A DNA stretch of 16,590 bases, taken from positions 1 through 16,590 of the forward strand of contig CAMGKS010000010.1 in assembly GCA_946056785.1 (NCBI GenBank), given 5' to 3'. The notes under the pieces were generated by a model. It worked only from the letters and a program-made list of their open reading frames with translations. It made no database searches and was not told the DNA's origin. Below are positions 1 to 7,337 of this stretch, piece after piece; positions within the stretch are counted from its first letter, which is position 1; each line of letters opens with the position of its first letter. The DNA comes from an uncultured Clostridia bacterium (GTDB lineage: Bacteria; Bacillota; Clostridia; Christensenellales; CAG-917). The translations under genes were made by a program, and so were the position numbers.

Positions 1-944
1 CCGAGAACGTCTATAAGTTTATGGCGTACGACTTCTTTGATGTTTGCTCTTGCCGGTTTAAGATATTCTCTCGGGTCGAATTTCGAAGGATTGTCGTTGA
101 AGAATTTTCTGATTGTGCCTGTCATTGCAAGTCTTAAATCGGAGTCGATATTGATTTTGCAAACGGAAAGTTTTGCGGCTTCTCTCAACTGTTCTTCAGG
201 AACGCCTATAGCGTTAGGCATCTGACCGCCGTTTTCGTTGATCATTTTCACGTATTCCTGCGGAACGCTTGACGAACCGTGCAAAACGATAGGGAAGTTT
301 GGTAAACGCTTTGAAACTTCTTCCAAAATGTCGAAACGGAGAGCAGGAGGAACCAAAATGCCTTTTTCGTTTACCGTACACTGTTCAGGCTTGAATTTGT
401 ATGCTCCGTGGCTTGTGCCGATAGCGATAGCAAGTGAATCGACGCCTGTTTTTTGAACGAATTCTTCTACTTCTTCCGGACGGGTATATGAACCGACTGC
501 GTGGCTTACTTCGTCTTCGATGCCTGCAAGAGTGCCGAGTTCGCCTTCGACTACTACGCCGTGGTCGTGAGCGTATTCTACGACTTGTTTTGTAACTTTG
601 ATGTTTTCTTCAAAAGAATGAGCGGAACCGTCAATCATAACGGAAGTGAAACCGCCGTCGATACAAGCTTTGCAGGTTTCGAAATCAGGACCGTGGTCAA
701 GGTGTAAAACGATTGGAATTTCAGGGCATTCGATAACTGCGGCTTCGACAAGTTTTACAAGATAGGTGTGATTTGCGTATGCTCTTGCACCTTTGCTGAC
801 CTGTAAAATTACAGGGGCTTTTTCTTCTTTACAGGCTTCTGTGATAGCCTGAACTATTTCCATATTGTTTACGTTGAAAGCTCCGATAGCGTATCCGCCG
901 TCGTATGCTTTTTTAAACATTTCTTTGGATGAAACGAGTGGCAT
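1..944 (-). CDS. fba: Class II (type B) fructose-1,6-bisphosphate aldolase, C-terminus cut by window edge
   Basis: Reversible cleavage of fructose-1,6-bisphosphate to DHAP and glyceraldehyde-3-phosphate, cytoplasmic, glycolysis/gluconeogenesis. The minus-strand frame is open from ATG at 944 to the window start (314 complete codons), beginning MPLVSSKEMFKKAYDGGYAI. Visible zinc and active-site motifs are HLDHG (residues 81-85, with D83 and H84), VEGELGTLAG (about 132-141), GTSHGAYKF (176-184, H179), LHGSSSVP (221-228, H222) and KINIDSDLR (263-271). The segment QMPNAIGVPEEQL before that last motif is typical of type IIB enzymes. Relatives are about 310-325 residues, so probably only a few residues lie outside. 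GGAGG lies just upstream of the start. It is divergent from the M29 peptidase gene, and GAPDH lies 1.7 kb away, so two glycolytic genes flank the peptidase. Family assignment is secure; substrate specificity (fructose versus tagatose bisphosphate) is inferred. Confidence 0.96.
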   Translation of the reverse strand, partial: MPLVSSKEMFKKAYDGGYAIGAFNVNNMEIVQAITEACKEEKAPVILQVSKGARAYANHTYLVKLVEAAVIECPEIPIVLHLDHGPDFETCKACIDGGFTSVMIDGSAHSFEENIKVTKQVVEYAHDHGVVVEGELGTLAGIEDEVSHAVGSYTRPEEVEEFVQKTGVDSLAIAIGTSHGAYKFKPEQCTVNEKGILVPPALRFDILEEVSKRLPNFPIVLHGSSSVPQEYVKMINENGGQMPNAIGVPEEQLREAAKLSVCKINIDSDLRLAMTGTIRKFFNDNPSKFDPREYLKPARANIKEVVRHKLIDVL

Positions 945-1201
945 AAAAACCTCCGATAACTTTTTTTCTTTATTTTACAGCAGAATAAAAAATAATACAA
1001 TTATTTTTATAGGTTTTGGATAAAATTTATAAAAATACCTTTAAGGCATTATCCGTTAAGTTATATCCGATTTAAACGAATTTAATCAAAAAAGTTCTGC
1101 ATGCTTTGTCTGAAAGCGTTAAATAAATAATGTTACAAATTTGACAAAAGCGTTGAATTTTTCGGTTGATTGATATACAATAAGTCCGAATAGGAGGCAC
1201 T
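945..1201. other. Divergent intergenic region between aldolase and M29 peptidase genes
   Basis: AT-rich spacer of 257 bp that must hold promoters for both divergent genes. The plus-strand promoter is listed separately. On the minus strand there are TATTAT-like -10 candidates in the 985-1030 area, but none has a convincing -35 at 17 bp, so no aldolase promoter is called. No hairpin, repeat or small ORF with a ribosome site was seen. Confidence 0.5.
1153..1181 (+). promoter_or_regulatory. Sigma-A-type promoter for the M29 peptidase gene
   Basis: TTGAAT (1153-1158) and TACAAT (1176-1181) are separated by 17 bp, and an AGGAGG ribosome site (1192-1197) and ATG follow within about 20 bp. A perfect TTGACA at 1141-1146 has no -10 at a usable distance. 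The very short leader leaves no room for a riboswitch. Confidence 0.6.
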
Positions 1202-2320
1202 ATGTTGACAGATTTAAGACTTGAAAAGTTGGCAAAAAATTTAGTAAATTATTCCTGCCGCATTAAGAAAGGCGAAAAGGTATGGATAGATTTCAGCGGC
1301 GTAGATTATCAGCTTGTCGCCCATATCGTGAGAGAGGTTTATGCCGTCGGCGGTTATCCTTTCGTATTCATGTCGGACAACCGCATAAAGCGTGAAATAT
1401 TAAAAAGTTCCACGAAAGAATATTGGGAGACGCTTGCAAAGCACGATGAGGAATTTATGTCTCAGATGGACGCATATATCGGCATACGAGGCGGACAGAA
1501 CAGTTTTGAACTTAGCGATATATCGGCAAGCCAAATGCAAGATTACAGTTCAATTTATGCACAGAGAGTGCATCACAACATAAGAGTTAAAAAGACAAAG
1601 TGGGTTATACTACGCTATCCTACGGAAGGTATGAGTCAATTATCTAAGATGAGTACCGAAAAGTTTGAAGATTTTTATTTCGACGTTTGCAATCTCGATT
1701 ATGCGAAAATGTCCAAAGCAATGGATCCGCTTGTCGAACTTATGAACAAAACCGACAAGGTAAGGATAGTTGCAAAAGACACCGACCTCACTTTTTCCAT
1801 AAAGGGAATCCCGGCGATTAAGTGTGCAGGATTATGCAATATTCCCGACGGCGAAGTTTATACCGCCCCGGTACGTGACAGCGTTAACGGAGTAATCAGT
1901 TATAACGTCGGCTCGATTGAGAACGGCACTATGTTTGAAAACGTTCGCCTCGAGTTTAAGAACGGTAAGATTGTGAATGCCGACGCAAATCACAAAGAAA
2001 AAATAAACGAAGTATTTAACACCGATGAAGGGGCAAGATACGTAGGCGAGTTTGCTATTGGCGTTAATCCTTATATAAATAAAGCAATGGGCGATATTCT
2101 GTTCGACGAAAAGATTGCAGGTTCTATTCATTTTACTCCGGGCGCGTGTTATGAGGACGCCTGGAACGGAAATGAAAGTGCGATACATTGGGATCTTGTG
2201 CAAATTCACACCGAAGAATACGGCGGCGGAGAAATCTGGTTTGACGACAGACTTATCAGAAAAAACGGTTTGTTTGTTATTCCTGAACTTAAAAATTTAA
2301 ATCCGGACTATTTAAAATAA
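1202..2320 (+). CDS. M29-family metallo-aminopeptidase (AmpS/PepS/aminopeptidase T-like)
   Basis: Cytoplasmic dimetal aminopeptidase that should remove N-terminal residues from peptides in peptide turnover. The protein is 372 residues without a signal peptide. Family features are an N-terminal domain starting MLTDLRLEKLAKNLVNYSCR, then the metal-binding half with E218 (in IPDGEVYTAP), E283 (in YVGEFAIG), H310 (in SIHFTPG), and H329 plus D331 (in HWDLV). These match in order and spacing the two Glu, two His and Asp ligands of M29 enzymes. It is about 40 residues shorter than the 410-418-residue AmpS/AmpT type, mainly in the N-terminal half. AGGAGG lies 4 nt before the ATG, which is close but is the only good site. 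It is a single gene between its own promoter and the gap promoter. M29 membership is secure; the natural substrate is unknown. Confidence 0.9.
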   Translation: MLTDLRLEKLAKNLVNYSCRIKKGEKVWIDFSGVDYQLVAHIVREVYAVGGYPFVFMSDNRIKREILKSSTKEYWETLAKHDEEFMSQMDAYIGIRGGQNSFELSDISASQMQDYSSIYAQRVHHNIRVKKTKWVILRYPTEGMSQLSKMSTEKFEDFYFDVCNLDYAKMSKAMDPLVELMNKTDKVRIVAKDTDLTFSIKGIPAIKCAGLCNIPDGEVYTAPVRDSVNGVISYNVGSIENGTMFENVRLEFKNGKIVNADANHKEKINEVFNTDEGARYVGEFAIGVNPYINKAMGDILFDEKIAGSIHFTPGACYEDAWNGNESAIHWDLVQIHTEEYGGGEIWFDDRLIRKNGLFVIPELKNLNPDYLK

Positions 2321-2650
2321 CCGCATAAAACAATCGCAAAGTAAAGACCAAAATAATAGCATAAAACGGTAAGGAAAGCTTTTTAAAACAAGGCTTTTGC
2401 GTTTAACCGGCATCGTCTTAAAAGCAAAACTTCGACAAGCCGGAAACGACAAGCTAAGCAAATTTCATAATATGAAAGACACAAAATAGTATTTCAAAAT
2501 TGTTTTGACGGCAAACGCAGGGAAAACGTCGCCGTCAAAAACATAAATGGCCGTTTAAATTTAAAAAATAGCTGAAAATGCTTGTCTTAATCGATAAAAA
2601 ATTATAGAATAGTAAAAAAAGGAAAACATTTTTTTTGGAGGAAAAAATAA
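2321..2650. other. Intergenic region with an inverted repeat, upstream of gap
   Basis: 330 bp without a gene. An inverted repeat is formed by TTTTGACGGC (2503-2512) and GCCGTCAAAA (2531-2540), a 10-bp perfect stem with an 18-nt loop. No T-tract follows on the plus strand, so it is a poor intrinsic terminator for the peptidase gene and could instead be a protein site. A weaker AAAGC/GCTTT pairing occurs around 2376-2400. The gap promoter occupies 2582-2610. Nothing else was recognised. Confidence 0.5.
2582..2610 (+). promoter_or_regulatory. Probable sigma-A-type promoter for gap
   Basis: TTGTCT (2582-2587) and TAGAAT (2605-2610) have a 17-bp spacer; an overlapping TATAGA starts at 2603. The start codon is 41 bp downstream, with GGAGG at 2637-2641. 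The -35 is only a moderate match. Confidence 0.5.
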
Positions 2651-3664
2651 ATGGCAAACGTAAAAGTAGCTATCAATGGATTCGGTAGAATCGGTCGTCT
2701 TGCATTCAGACAAATGTTCGGTGCAGCCGGCTATGAAGTTGTCGCAATCAACGACTTAACAAGCCCAAGCATGTTGGCACACCTTTTGAAGTATGATTCA
2801 ACGCAAGGCAACTATGCAAACAGTCACGAAGTTAAAGCAACGGAAGATTCAATCATCGTTGACGGAAAAGAAATCAAAATTTATGCAGAAAAAGACGCTG
2901 TAAATTGCCCATGGGGAAAAATCGGCGTTGACGTTGTTTTGGAATGTACAGGCTTCTATACCTCAAAAGAAAAAGCACAAGCTCACATCACAGCCGGTGC
3001 TCGTAAAGTTGTTATTTCTGCTCCTGCAGGAAAGGACCTTCCAACAATCGTTTACAACGTAAACCACAAGACGTTGACAAAAGAAGACAACATCATTTCT
3101 GCCGCATCATGCACGACAAACTGTCTTGCACCTATGGCTAAAGCTCTTAATGATTATATGCCTATCATGTCGGGTATCATGACAACCGTACACGCATACA
3201 CCGGTGACCAAATGCCTCTTGACGGACCGCAAAGAAAAGGCGACCTTCGTCGTTCAAGAGCAGCTGCCGTAAACATTGTTCCAAACAGCACGGGCGCTGC
3301 AAAGGCTATCGGTCTTGTTATTCCTGAACTTAACGGAAAACTTATCGGTTCTGCTCAACGTGTTCCAACCCCAACCGGTTCGACAACGATTCTTGTCGCT
3401 GTAGTTAAAGGTCAGGCAACGGTTGAAGGAATCAACGCAGCTATGAAAGCAGCCGCAACCGAATCTTTCGGATACAATGAAGATCAAATCGTTTCTTCCG
3501 ATATCATCGGTTCAAAATTCGGCTCAATCTTCGACGCTACTCAAACAATGGTTGCACCTATGGAAGACGGCAACACTCAAGTTCAAGTCGTTTCATGGTA
3601 TGACAACGAAAACAGCTATACTTCACAAATGGTAAGAACCATCAAGTATTTTGCTGAACTTTAA
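2651..3664 (+). CDS. gap: Glyceraldehyde-3-phosphate dehydrogenase, NAD-dependent type I
   Basis: Oxidises and phosphorylates glyceraldehyde-3-phosphate to 1,3-bisphosphoglycerate with NAD; cytoplasmic glycolytic tetramer. The 337 residues are the usual length. The N-terminal Rossmann fold starts [20 protein letters not shown] (33-36) places Asp35 where NAD-preferring enzymes bind the adenine ribose. The catalytic motif [12 protein letters not shown] has Cys154, and HAYTGDQ has the partner His181. [17 protein letters not shown] and RVPTPTGS follow as in bacterial GapA. GGAGG lies 9 nt before the ATG. It has its own promoter and a strong terminator, so it is transcribed alone, unlike the common gap-pgk-tpi clusters. 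The assignment is secure. Confidence 0.98.
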   Translation: MANVKVAINGFGRIGRLAFRQMFGAAGYEVVAINDLTSPSMLAHLLKYDSTQGNYANSHEVKATEDSIIVDGKEIKIYAEKDAVNCPWGKIGVDVVLECTGFYTSKEKAQAHITAGARKVVISAPAGKDLPTIVYNVNHKTLTKEDNIISAASCTTNCLAPMAKALNDYMPIMSGIMTTVHAYTGDQMPLDGPQRKGDLRRSRAAAVNIVPNSTGAAKAIGLVIPELNGKLIGSAQRVPTPTGSTTILVAVVKGQATVEGINAAMKAAATESFGYNEDQIVSSDIIGSKFGSIFDATQTMVAPMEDGNTQVQVVSWYDNENSYTSQMVRTIKYFAEL

Positions 3665-3691
3665 TTCGTTCCGAAAATATATTTCGATATT

Positions 3692-3723
3692 AAAAGAAAG
3701 AGCCAAACGGCTCTTTCTTTTTT
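3692..3723 (+). terminator. Intrinsic terminator of gap
   Basis: A 13-bp perfect stem, AAAAGAAAGAGCC (3692-3704) with GGCTCTTTCTTTT (3709-3721), closes on an AAAC loop and runs into a T-rich tail. It lies 28 bp after the gap stop codon. Confidence 0.93.
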
Positions 3724-3761
3724 ATTTTAAATTTTAAACGACTATGCCGTTAAATAACTAT

Positions 3762-3896
3762 ACTGCCACAAACGTATTGCCGTAAACATACTGCCGCAAA
3801 CGTATTGCCACAAACATACTGCCGCAAACGTATTGCCGCAAATATGCTGCCGTAAACGTACTGCCCAAACGTATTGCCGCAAATATGCTGCCGCAA
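3762..3896. repeat. Tandem array of about ten 14-bp units (alternating pair, 28-bp super-period)
   Basis: Units begin at 3762, 3776, 3790, 3804, 3818, 3832, 3846, 3860, 3873 and 3887 (the last stops after 10 bp; the 3860 unit lost one base). The consensus is RYTGCCGCAAACRT. The first units alternate between ACTGCC..AAACGT and ATTGCC..AAACAT, so a 28-bp pair was probably amplified. A more decayed unit may lie just before (about 3742-3757). Every reading frame contains stops, so it does not encode a repeat peptide. The array sits between the gap terminator and the sulfur-operon promoter. Function is unknown: minisatellite, protein-binding array or transcribed spacer. Confidence 0.93.
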
Positions 3897-3970
3897 GGAA
3901 TAAATTATTTAAAACTTTTGTATAGCTTTTCGTTTTCTTATGTTTTGCTTATTTAACTTTAATTTCAACT

Positions 3971-4147
3971 TTCATTTTTTTGATTTAAAAGGATAACGAC
4001 AAAGAATTTTTATAACTTTCATTTTTTTTGATTTAAAAGTATAACGACAAAAGAATTTTTTCAACGTTCATTTTTTGATTTAAAAGTATAACGACAAAAA
4101 AATCTTTTCAACGTTCATTTTTTTGATTTAAAAGGATAACAAAAAAA
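3971..4147. repeat. Four tandem AT-rich repeats of 47-49 bp
   Basis: Units start at TTC at 3971, 4018, 4067 and 4114, giving periods of 47, 49 and 47 bp; the fourth decays near 4147. Each has TTCATTT(T), GATTTAAAAG, a (G/T)ATAAC core and an A-tract, then a T-rich end with AACGTTC or AACTTTC at the junction. Differences are mostly in the lengths of T and A runs. The array ends about 25 bp before the -35 box of the sulfur-operon promoter and is unrelated to the 14-bp array. Possible roles are curved upstream DNA, an UP-like element, regulator sites, or a simple slippage-prone repeat. Confidence 0.9.
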
Positions 4148-4170
4148 TTTTACAAATTTTCTCAAATTTC

Positions 4171-4199
4171 TTGACAAAGGAATTTGCGTGTGCTATTAT
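4171..4199 (+). promoter_or_regulatory. Strong promoter of the sulfur-metabolism operon
   Basis: A perfect TTGACA (4171-4176), a 17-bp spacer and TATTAT (4194-4199) preceded by TG at 4191-4192, giving an extended -10. It is the best promoter in the window. The predicted start of transcription is near 4206, inside or next to the palindrome at 4207-4221, which suggests tight repression. Confidence 0.85.
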
Positions 4200-4206
4200 C
4201 ATATCA

Positions 4207-4225
4207 ACCTACAAGGTAGGTAGGT
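4207..4225 (+). promoter_or_regulatory. Palindromic operator-like site at the transcription start
   Basis: ACCTAC (4207-4212), AAG, GTAGGT (4216-4221) form a perfect 6+3+6 inverted repeat, followed by an overlapping third half-site GTAGGT at 4220-4225. It begins 8 bp after the -10 box, the classic place for a repressor. The transcript could also fold here. The Rrf2-family regulator encoded at 7725-8156 in the same operon is the natural candidate, giving autoregulation; this is inference from position. No second copy was found in the window. Confidence 0.6.
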
Positions 4226-4244
4226 AAAAGGAGTAATGGTAATT

Positions 4245-4316
4245 ATGAAAGAACTTTTAATAGTGCTTGTAAGAAAGAATTTCCGTTTTGGACGAATGTG
4301 TTATCGATGTTGCTGA
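4245..4316 (+). CDS. Cysteine-codon leader peptide upstream of metY (23 codons)
   Basis: A short ORF not homologous to any enzyme I recognise: ATG at 4245, TGA at 4314-4316, beginning MKELLIVLVRKNF and ending FGRMCYRCC. Three of its last five codons are Cys (4299 TGT, 4308 TGT, 4311 TGC), just before the stop. GGAG (4230-4233) lies 11 nt upstream. An in-frame ATG at 4236 would add three residues but sits too close to GGAG. It lies inside the predicted leader RNA of a cysteine/methionine operon, 48 bp before metY. Cys-rich upstream ORFs controlling sulfur genes by ribosome stalling are known in mycobacteria, so a cysteine-sensing role is a reasonable inference. I see no strong terminator/antiterminator pair; only a weak stem TTATC (4301-4305)/GATAA (4317-4321) spans the Cys codons. 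Control may therefore be Rho-dependent or at metY translation. Confidence 0.65.
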   Translation: MKELLIVLVRKNFRFGRMCYRCC

Positions 4317-4364
4317 TAGATAAAATTAAAACAAACGATAAACATTTAAAAGGAGATTACAATT

Positions 4365-5648
4365 ATGGCAAATTATAAATTCGAAACGTTACAAATACAC
4401 GTCGGGCAAGAGCAGCCTGACCCTAGTACCGACGCAAGAGCGGTACCGATTTACGCAACTACCTCGTACGTATTTAAAGACTCTGCACAAGCTGCGGGAA
4501 GATTCGGTTTGACTGAAGGCGGAAACATATATACTCGTCTTATGAACCCTACAAGCGACGTTTTTGAAAAACGTATAGCAGCATTGGAGGGCGGTGCGGT
4601 GGCACTTGCTACTGCGTCAGGTTCGACGGCTATCACATACGCAATTCAAAATATCGCAACTGCCGGAGACCATATCGTTTCTTCGACAAACCTTTACGGT
4701 GGCACGTATAACTTGCTTGCAAACACGTTAAAAGAACAAGGACTTTCGACTACGTTTGTTGACCCGTCGGTTCCTGAAAATTTTGAAAAGGCAATTAAGC
4801 CTAACACAAAATTATTGTATGCGGAAACTTTAGGCAACCCTAATTCCGACGTCATTGACATCGAAGCAATTTCGGCTATTGCCCATAAACACGGAATTCC
4901 TCTCATTGTTGACAACACGTTTGCAACTCCGTATCTTTTGAGACCGATCGAGCACGGTGCCGATATCGTCGTTCATTCAGCTACTAAGTTCATCGGCGGA
5001 CACGGAACCGTCATGGGAGGCGTCGTGGTTGACAGCGGCAAGTTCGATTGGGCACAAAACGATAAATTCCCGGGACTCAGCCAACCTAATCCGTCTTATC
5101 ACGGCGTTATATTCACAAAGGCTTGCGGCAACCTCGCTTACATACTTAAATTAAGAACAACGTTAATGAGAGATCAGGGAGCGACGATTTCTCCATTCAA
5201 CTCATTTCTTCTTTTGCAAGGACTTGAAACGCTTTCGTTAAGACTTGAAAGACACGTTGAGAACGCATTGAAGGTGGTAGACTTTTTGAAGAAGCACCCT
5301 CAAGTGGAAAAGGTAAATCATCCTTCGCTTGAAACGGGCAAACAAAAAGAATTGTATGACAAATATTTCCCTAACGGAGCGGCGTCGATATTCACGTTTG
5401 AAGTGAAGGGCGGTGCGGAAGAAGCTAAGAAATTCACTGAAAGTTTAAAACTGTTCAGTTTGCTCGCAAACGTTGCGGACGTAAAATCTTTGGTTATTCA
5501 TCCTGCGTCTACGACGCATTCGCAACTTTCCGAAGAAGAACTGCTTCATGCGGGAATTAAACCTAATACCGTACGTCTTTCAATCGGAACAGAACATATA
5601 GACGACATCATCGCTGACCTCGAAGAAGGTTTTGCGGCAATAAGATAG
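4365..5648 (+). CDS. metY: O-acetylhomoserine aminocarboxypropyltransferase (O-acetylhomoserine sulfhydrylase)
   Basis: PLP enzyme of the Cys/Met metabolism family that joins sulfide (or a thiol) to O-acetylhomoserine, giving homocysteine; cytoplasmic. The 427 residues fit MetY, which is longer than MetB/MetC (about 380). Visible motifs are YTRLMNPT (56-63, phosphate contact), the segment [13 protein letters not shown] (106-118, aromatic Y111 over PLP), DNTFATPYL (183-191, D183 for the pyridine N) and [11 protein letters not shown] (204-214, with K208 binding PLP). The MetY-type insert follows the lysine. Near the C terminus are [10 protein letters not shown] and [11 protein letters not shown] (R404, substrate carboxylate). 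AGGAG lies 9 nt before the ATG. It is the first enzyme of the operon, 22 bp before cysK. It could in principle also make cysteine from O-acetylserine; the pairing with CysK argues for homocysteine. Confidence 0.95.
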   Translation: MANYKFETLQIHVGQEQPDPSTDARAVPIYATTSYVFKDSAQAAGRFGLTEGGNIYTRLMNPTSDVFEKRIAALEGGAVALATASGSTAITYAIQNIATAGDHIVSSTNLYGGTYNLLANTLKEQGLSTTFVDPSVPENFEKAIKPNTKLLYAETLGNPNSDVIDIEAISAIAHKHGIPLIVDNTFATPYLLRPIEHGADIVVHSATKFIGGHGTVMGGVVVDSGKFDWAQNDKFPGLSQPNPSYHGVIFTKACGNLAYILKLRTTLMRDQGATISPFNSFLLLQGLETLSLRLERHVENALKVVDFLKKHPQVEKVNHPSLETGKQKELYDKYFPNGAASIFTFEVKGGAEEAKKFTESLKLFSLLANVADVKSLVIHPASTTHSQLSEEELLHAGIKPNTVRLSIGTEHIDDIIADLEEGFAAIR

Positions 5649-5670
5649 CGTAATAAAAGGAGATAGAATT

Positions 5671-6603
5671 ATGGCAAATATATATACATCGGCTGACCAA
5701 CTTGTGGGAAAGACCCCGCTTCTTGAGTTAACTCACATTGAAAATGAATACAAATTACAGGAAAAAATTTATGCTAAACTTGAATATTTCAATCCGGCAG
5801 GTTCTGTAAAGGATCGTATCGCAAAAGCGATGATTGAAGACGCAGAACAGCGTGGAGAGCTTAAAAAAGGTTCCGTAATCATCGAACCGACTTCGGGAAA
5901 TACGGGTATCGGACTTGCTGCGATAGCGGCGGCAAAAGGATATCGGATAATCATTGTCATGCCGGAGACCATGTCGGTCGAACGTCGTCAATTGATGAAA
6001 GCATACGGGGCGGAATTGGTATTGACCGAAGGGGCAAAAGGAATGAAAGGTGCAATTGCAAAAGCGGCTGAACTTGCCGAACAAACCCCTAACAGCTTTA
6101 TCCCGGGACAATTTGTAAACCCGGCAAACCCTAAAATTCACAGAGAAACGACAGGACCGGAAATCTATGAAGATACCGACGGACAAGTTGATATTTTCGT
6201 CGCAGGCGTAGGCACGGGCGGAACGGTTACCGGTGTAGGCGAATATTTGAAGAGCAAAAAACCGTCGGTTAAGGTAGTAGCTGTCGAACCATCGGCAAGT
6301 GCCGTTCTGTCTACAGGCGTAGCGGGAGCACACAAGATTCAGGGAATCGGCGCAGGATTTGTTCCGGAAGTTCTCAACACGAAAATTTACGATGAAATAA
6401 TTGCGGTTACAAATGAGGACGCTTTTGCAATCGGTAAACTTATCGGAAAGAAAGAAGGCGTACTTGTAGGTATTTCTTCGGGAGCAGCAACGTGGGCGGC
6501 AATAGAGCTTGCAAAACGCCCTGAAAACAAGGGAAAAAATATTGTAGTCGTTTTACCTGATACAGGCGACAGATATCTGTCTACGCCACTCTTCCAAGAC
6601 TGA
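5671..6603 (+). CDS. cysK: Cysteine synthase A (O-acetylserine sulfhydrylase)
   Basis: Fold-type II PLP enzyme that makes L-cysteine from O-acetylserine and sulfide in the cytoplasm. The 310 residues are the normal size. Visible are NPAGSVKDR with K47 as the PLP lysine, PTSGNTG (73-79, substrate carboxylate loop), GTGGTVTG (181-188, phosphate cup), GIGAGFVP (225-232), GISSG with S270 at the pyridine N, and [10 protein letters not shown] (296-305), a small variant of the usual PDSGERYLST. AAAGGAG lies 8 nt before the ATG. It lies 22 bp after metY in the same transcript. No cysE (serine acetyltransferase) or metA is in the window. CysK itself can release 2-aminoacrylate, which links it to ridA downstream. 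Confidence 0.96.
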   Translation: MANIYTSADQLVGKTPLLELTHIENEYKLQEKIYAKLEYFNPAGSVKDRIAKAMIEDAEQRGELKKGSVIIEPTSGNTGIGLAAIAAAKGYRIIIVMPETMSVERRQLMKAYGAELVLTEGAKGMKGAIAKAAELAEQTPNSFIPGQFVNPANPKIHRETTGPEIYEDTDGQVDIFVAGVGTGGTVTGVGEYLKSKKPSVKVVAVEPSASAVLSTGVAGAHKIQGIGAGFVPEVLNTKIYDEIIAVTNEDAFAIGKLIGKKEGVLVGISSGAATWAAIELAKRPENKGKNIVVVLPDTGDRYLSTPLFQD

Positions 6604-6632
6604 TAAAAGTAAACGAAACTTTTCCCCCATTT

Positions 6633-6654
6633 CCCCACGGCTTAGTCCGTGGGG
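6633..6654. repeat. GC-rich hairpin after cysK without a T-tract
   Basis: CCCCACGG (6633-6640), loop CTTAGT, CCGTGGGG (6647-6654) make a perfect 8-bp stem, very GC-rich against the surrounding AT-rich DNA. TAATAATATAA follows rather than a run of T, so it is not a standard intrinsic terminator. It may mark processing or differential stability within the operon. The sequence also resembles the hairpins at ends of IS200/IS605-type and REP-like elements; no transposase or other end is nearby, and only one copy is seen. Confidence 0.75.
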
Positions 6655-6783
6655 TAATAATATAAATGGATAATGTAAAAGAGGAACGTTAATCGTCGGT
6701 AAAGGCAATAGGCTATTTTCAGGTTTATAGAGCGTTTACTGTTAGCGTTTATCTATGGTTTTGTTTATCTTTAAAGGAGTAAT

Positions 6784-7335
6784 ATGACAAGAGAAGAAGC
6801 GTTAAAATTGTTAACTGAGTACAATAAAGAACCTTTTCATATACGTCATGCATTGACGGTGGAAGGCGTTATGAAATATTTTGCTCAAGAACTCGGATAC
6901 GGTGAAGAAAAAGAATTTTGGGGCATCGTGGGACTTCTTCACGACCTGGATTTTGAGTTATATCCAAAAGAGCATTGCATAAAAGAACAGCAGATTATGC
7001 GAGAAAGAGGCATAGACGAACGCATTATACATGCAACGGCAAGCCACGGATATGCATTGACTGTGGATATTAAGCCTAAACACGAAATGGAAAAGGTGTT
7101 GTATGCTGTAGACGAACTTACAGGACTTATCGGAGCGGTTGCCTTGATGCTTCCGACAAAAAGCGTACAGGATCTTGAATTGAAGTCGGTAAAGAAAAAA
7201 TACAAAAATCTTAAATTTGCGGCAGGTTGTTCCCGTGACGTGATACAGCGTGGTGCGGATATGCTCGGTTGGGAACTCGATGAATTAATAGAACGTACCA
7301 TTCTTGCTATGAGAACGGTAAATCAGGAGGCGTAG
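6784..7335 (+). CDS. HD-domain metal-dependent phosphohydrolase, substrate unknown
   Basis: Soluble 183-residue protein of the small HD/HDIG family, probably hydrolysing a phosphate ester or nucleotide. The metal-binding pattern is intact: H22 (FHIRHALTVE), HD pair H53-D54 (GLLHDLDFELYP), H88 (ATASHGY) and D110 (LYAVDELTGLI). It continues with a conserved-looking LPTKSVQDLELKSVKKKYKN segment before an alpha-helical tail. There are no membrane segments. AAAGGAG lies 4 nt before the ATG. The 180-bp gap after cysK holds a hairpin and no convincing promoter, so it is probably cotranscribed. The ridA start is 3 nt after its stop. Its role next to sulfur genes is not evident from sequence. Confidence 0.88.
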   Translation: MTREEALKLLTEYNKEPFHIRHALTVEGVMKYFAQELGYGEEKEFWGIVGLLHDLDFELYPKEHCIKEQQIMRERGIDERIIHATASHGYALTVDIKPKHEMEKVLYAVDELTGLIGAVALMLPTKSVQDLELKSVKKKYKNLKFAAGCSRDVIQRGADMLGWELDELIERTILAMRTVNQEA

Positions 7336-7337
7336 CA

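Noticed and set aside
1141..1146. Perfect TTGACA upstream of the M29 peptidase gene
   Set aside because: No -10 at a suitable distance; TTGAAT at 1153 with TACAAT at 1176 fits better.
2503..2540. Intrinsic terminator of the M29 peptidase gene
   Set aside because: Good stem but an 18-nt loop and no T-tract on the plus strand; kept only as an inverted repeat.
3762..3896. CRISPR array
   Set aside because: Units are 14 bp and directly abutting, with no spacers and no cas genes.
4236..4244. Upstream in-frame ATG as the leader peptide start
   Set aside because: It lies only 2 nt from the GGAG ribosome site, so the ATG at 4245 is preferred.
5755..6333. Long 192-residue antisense ORF within cysK
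   Set aside because: Shadow of the cysK codon pattern; the cysK frame has full family motifs and the antisense protein has none.
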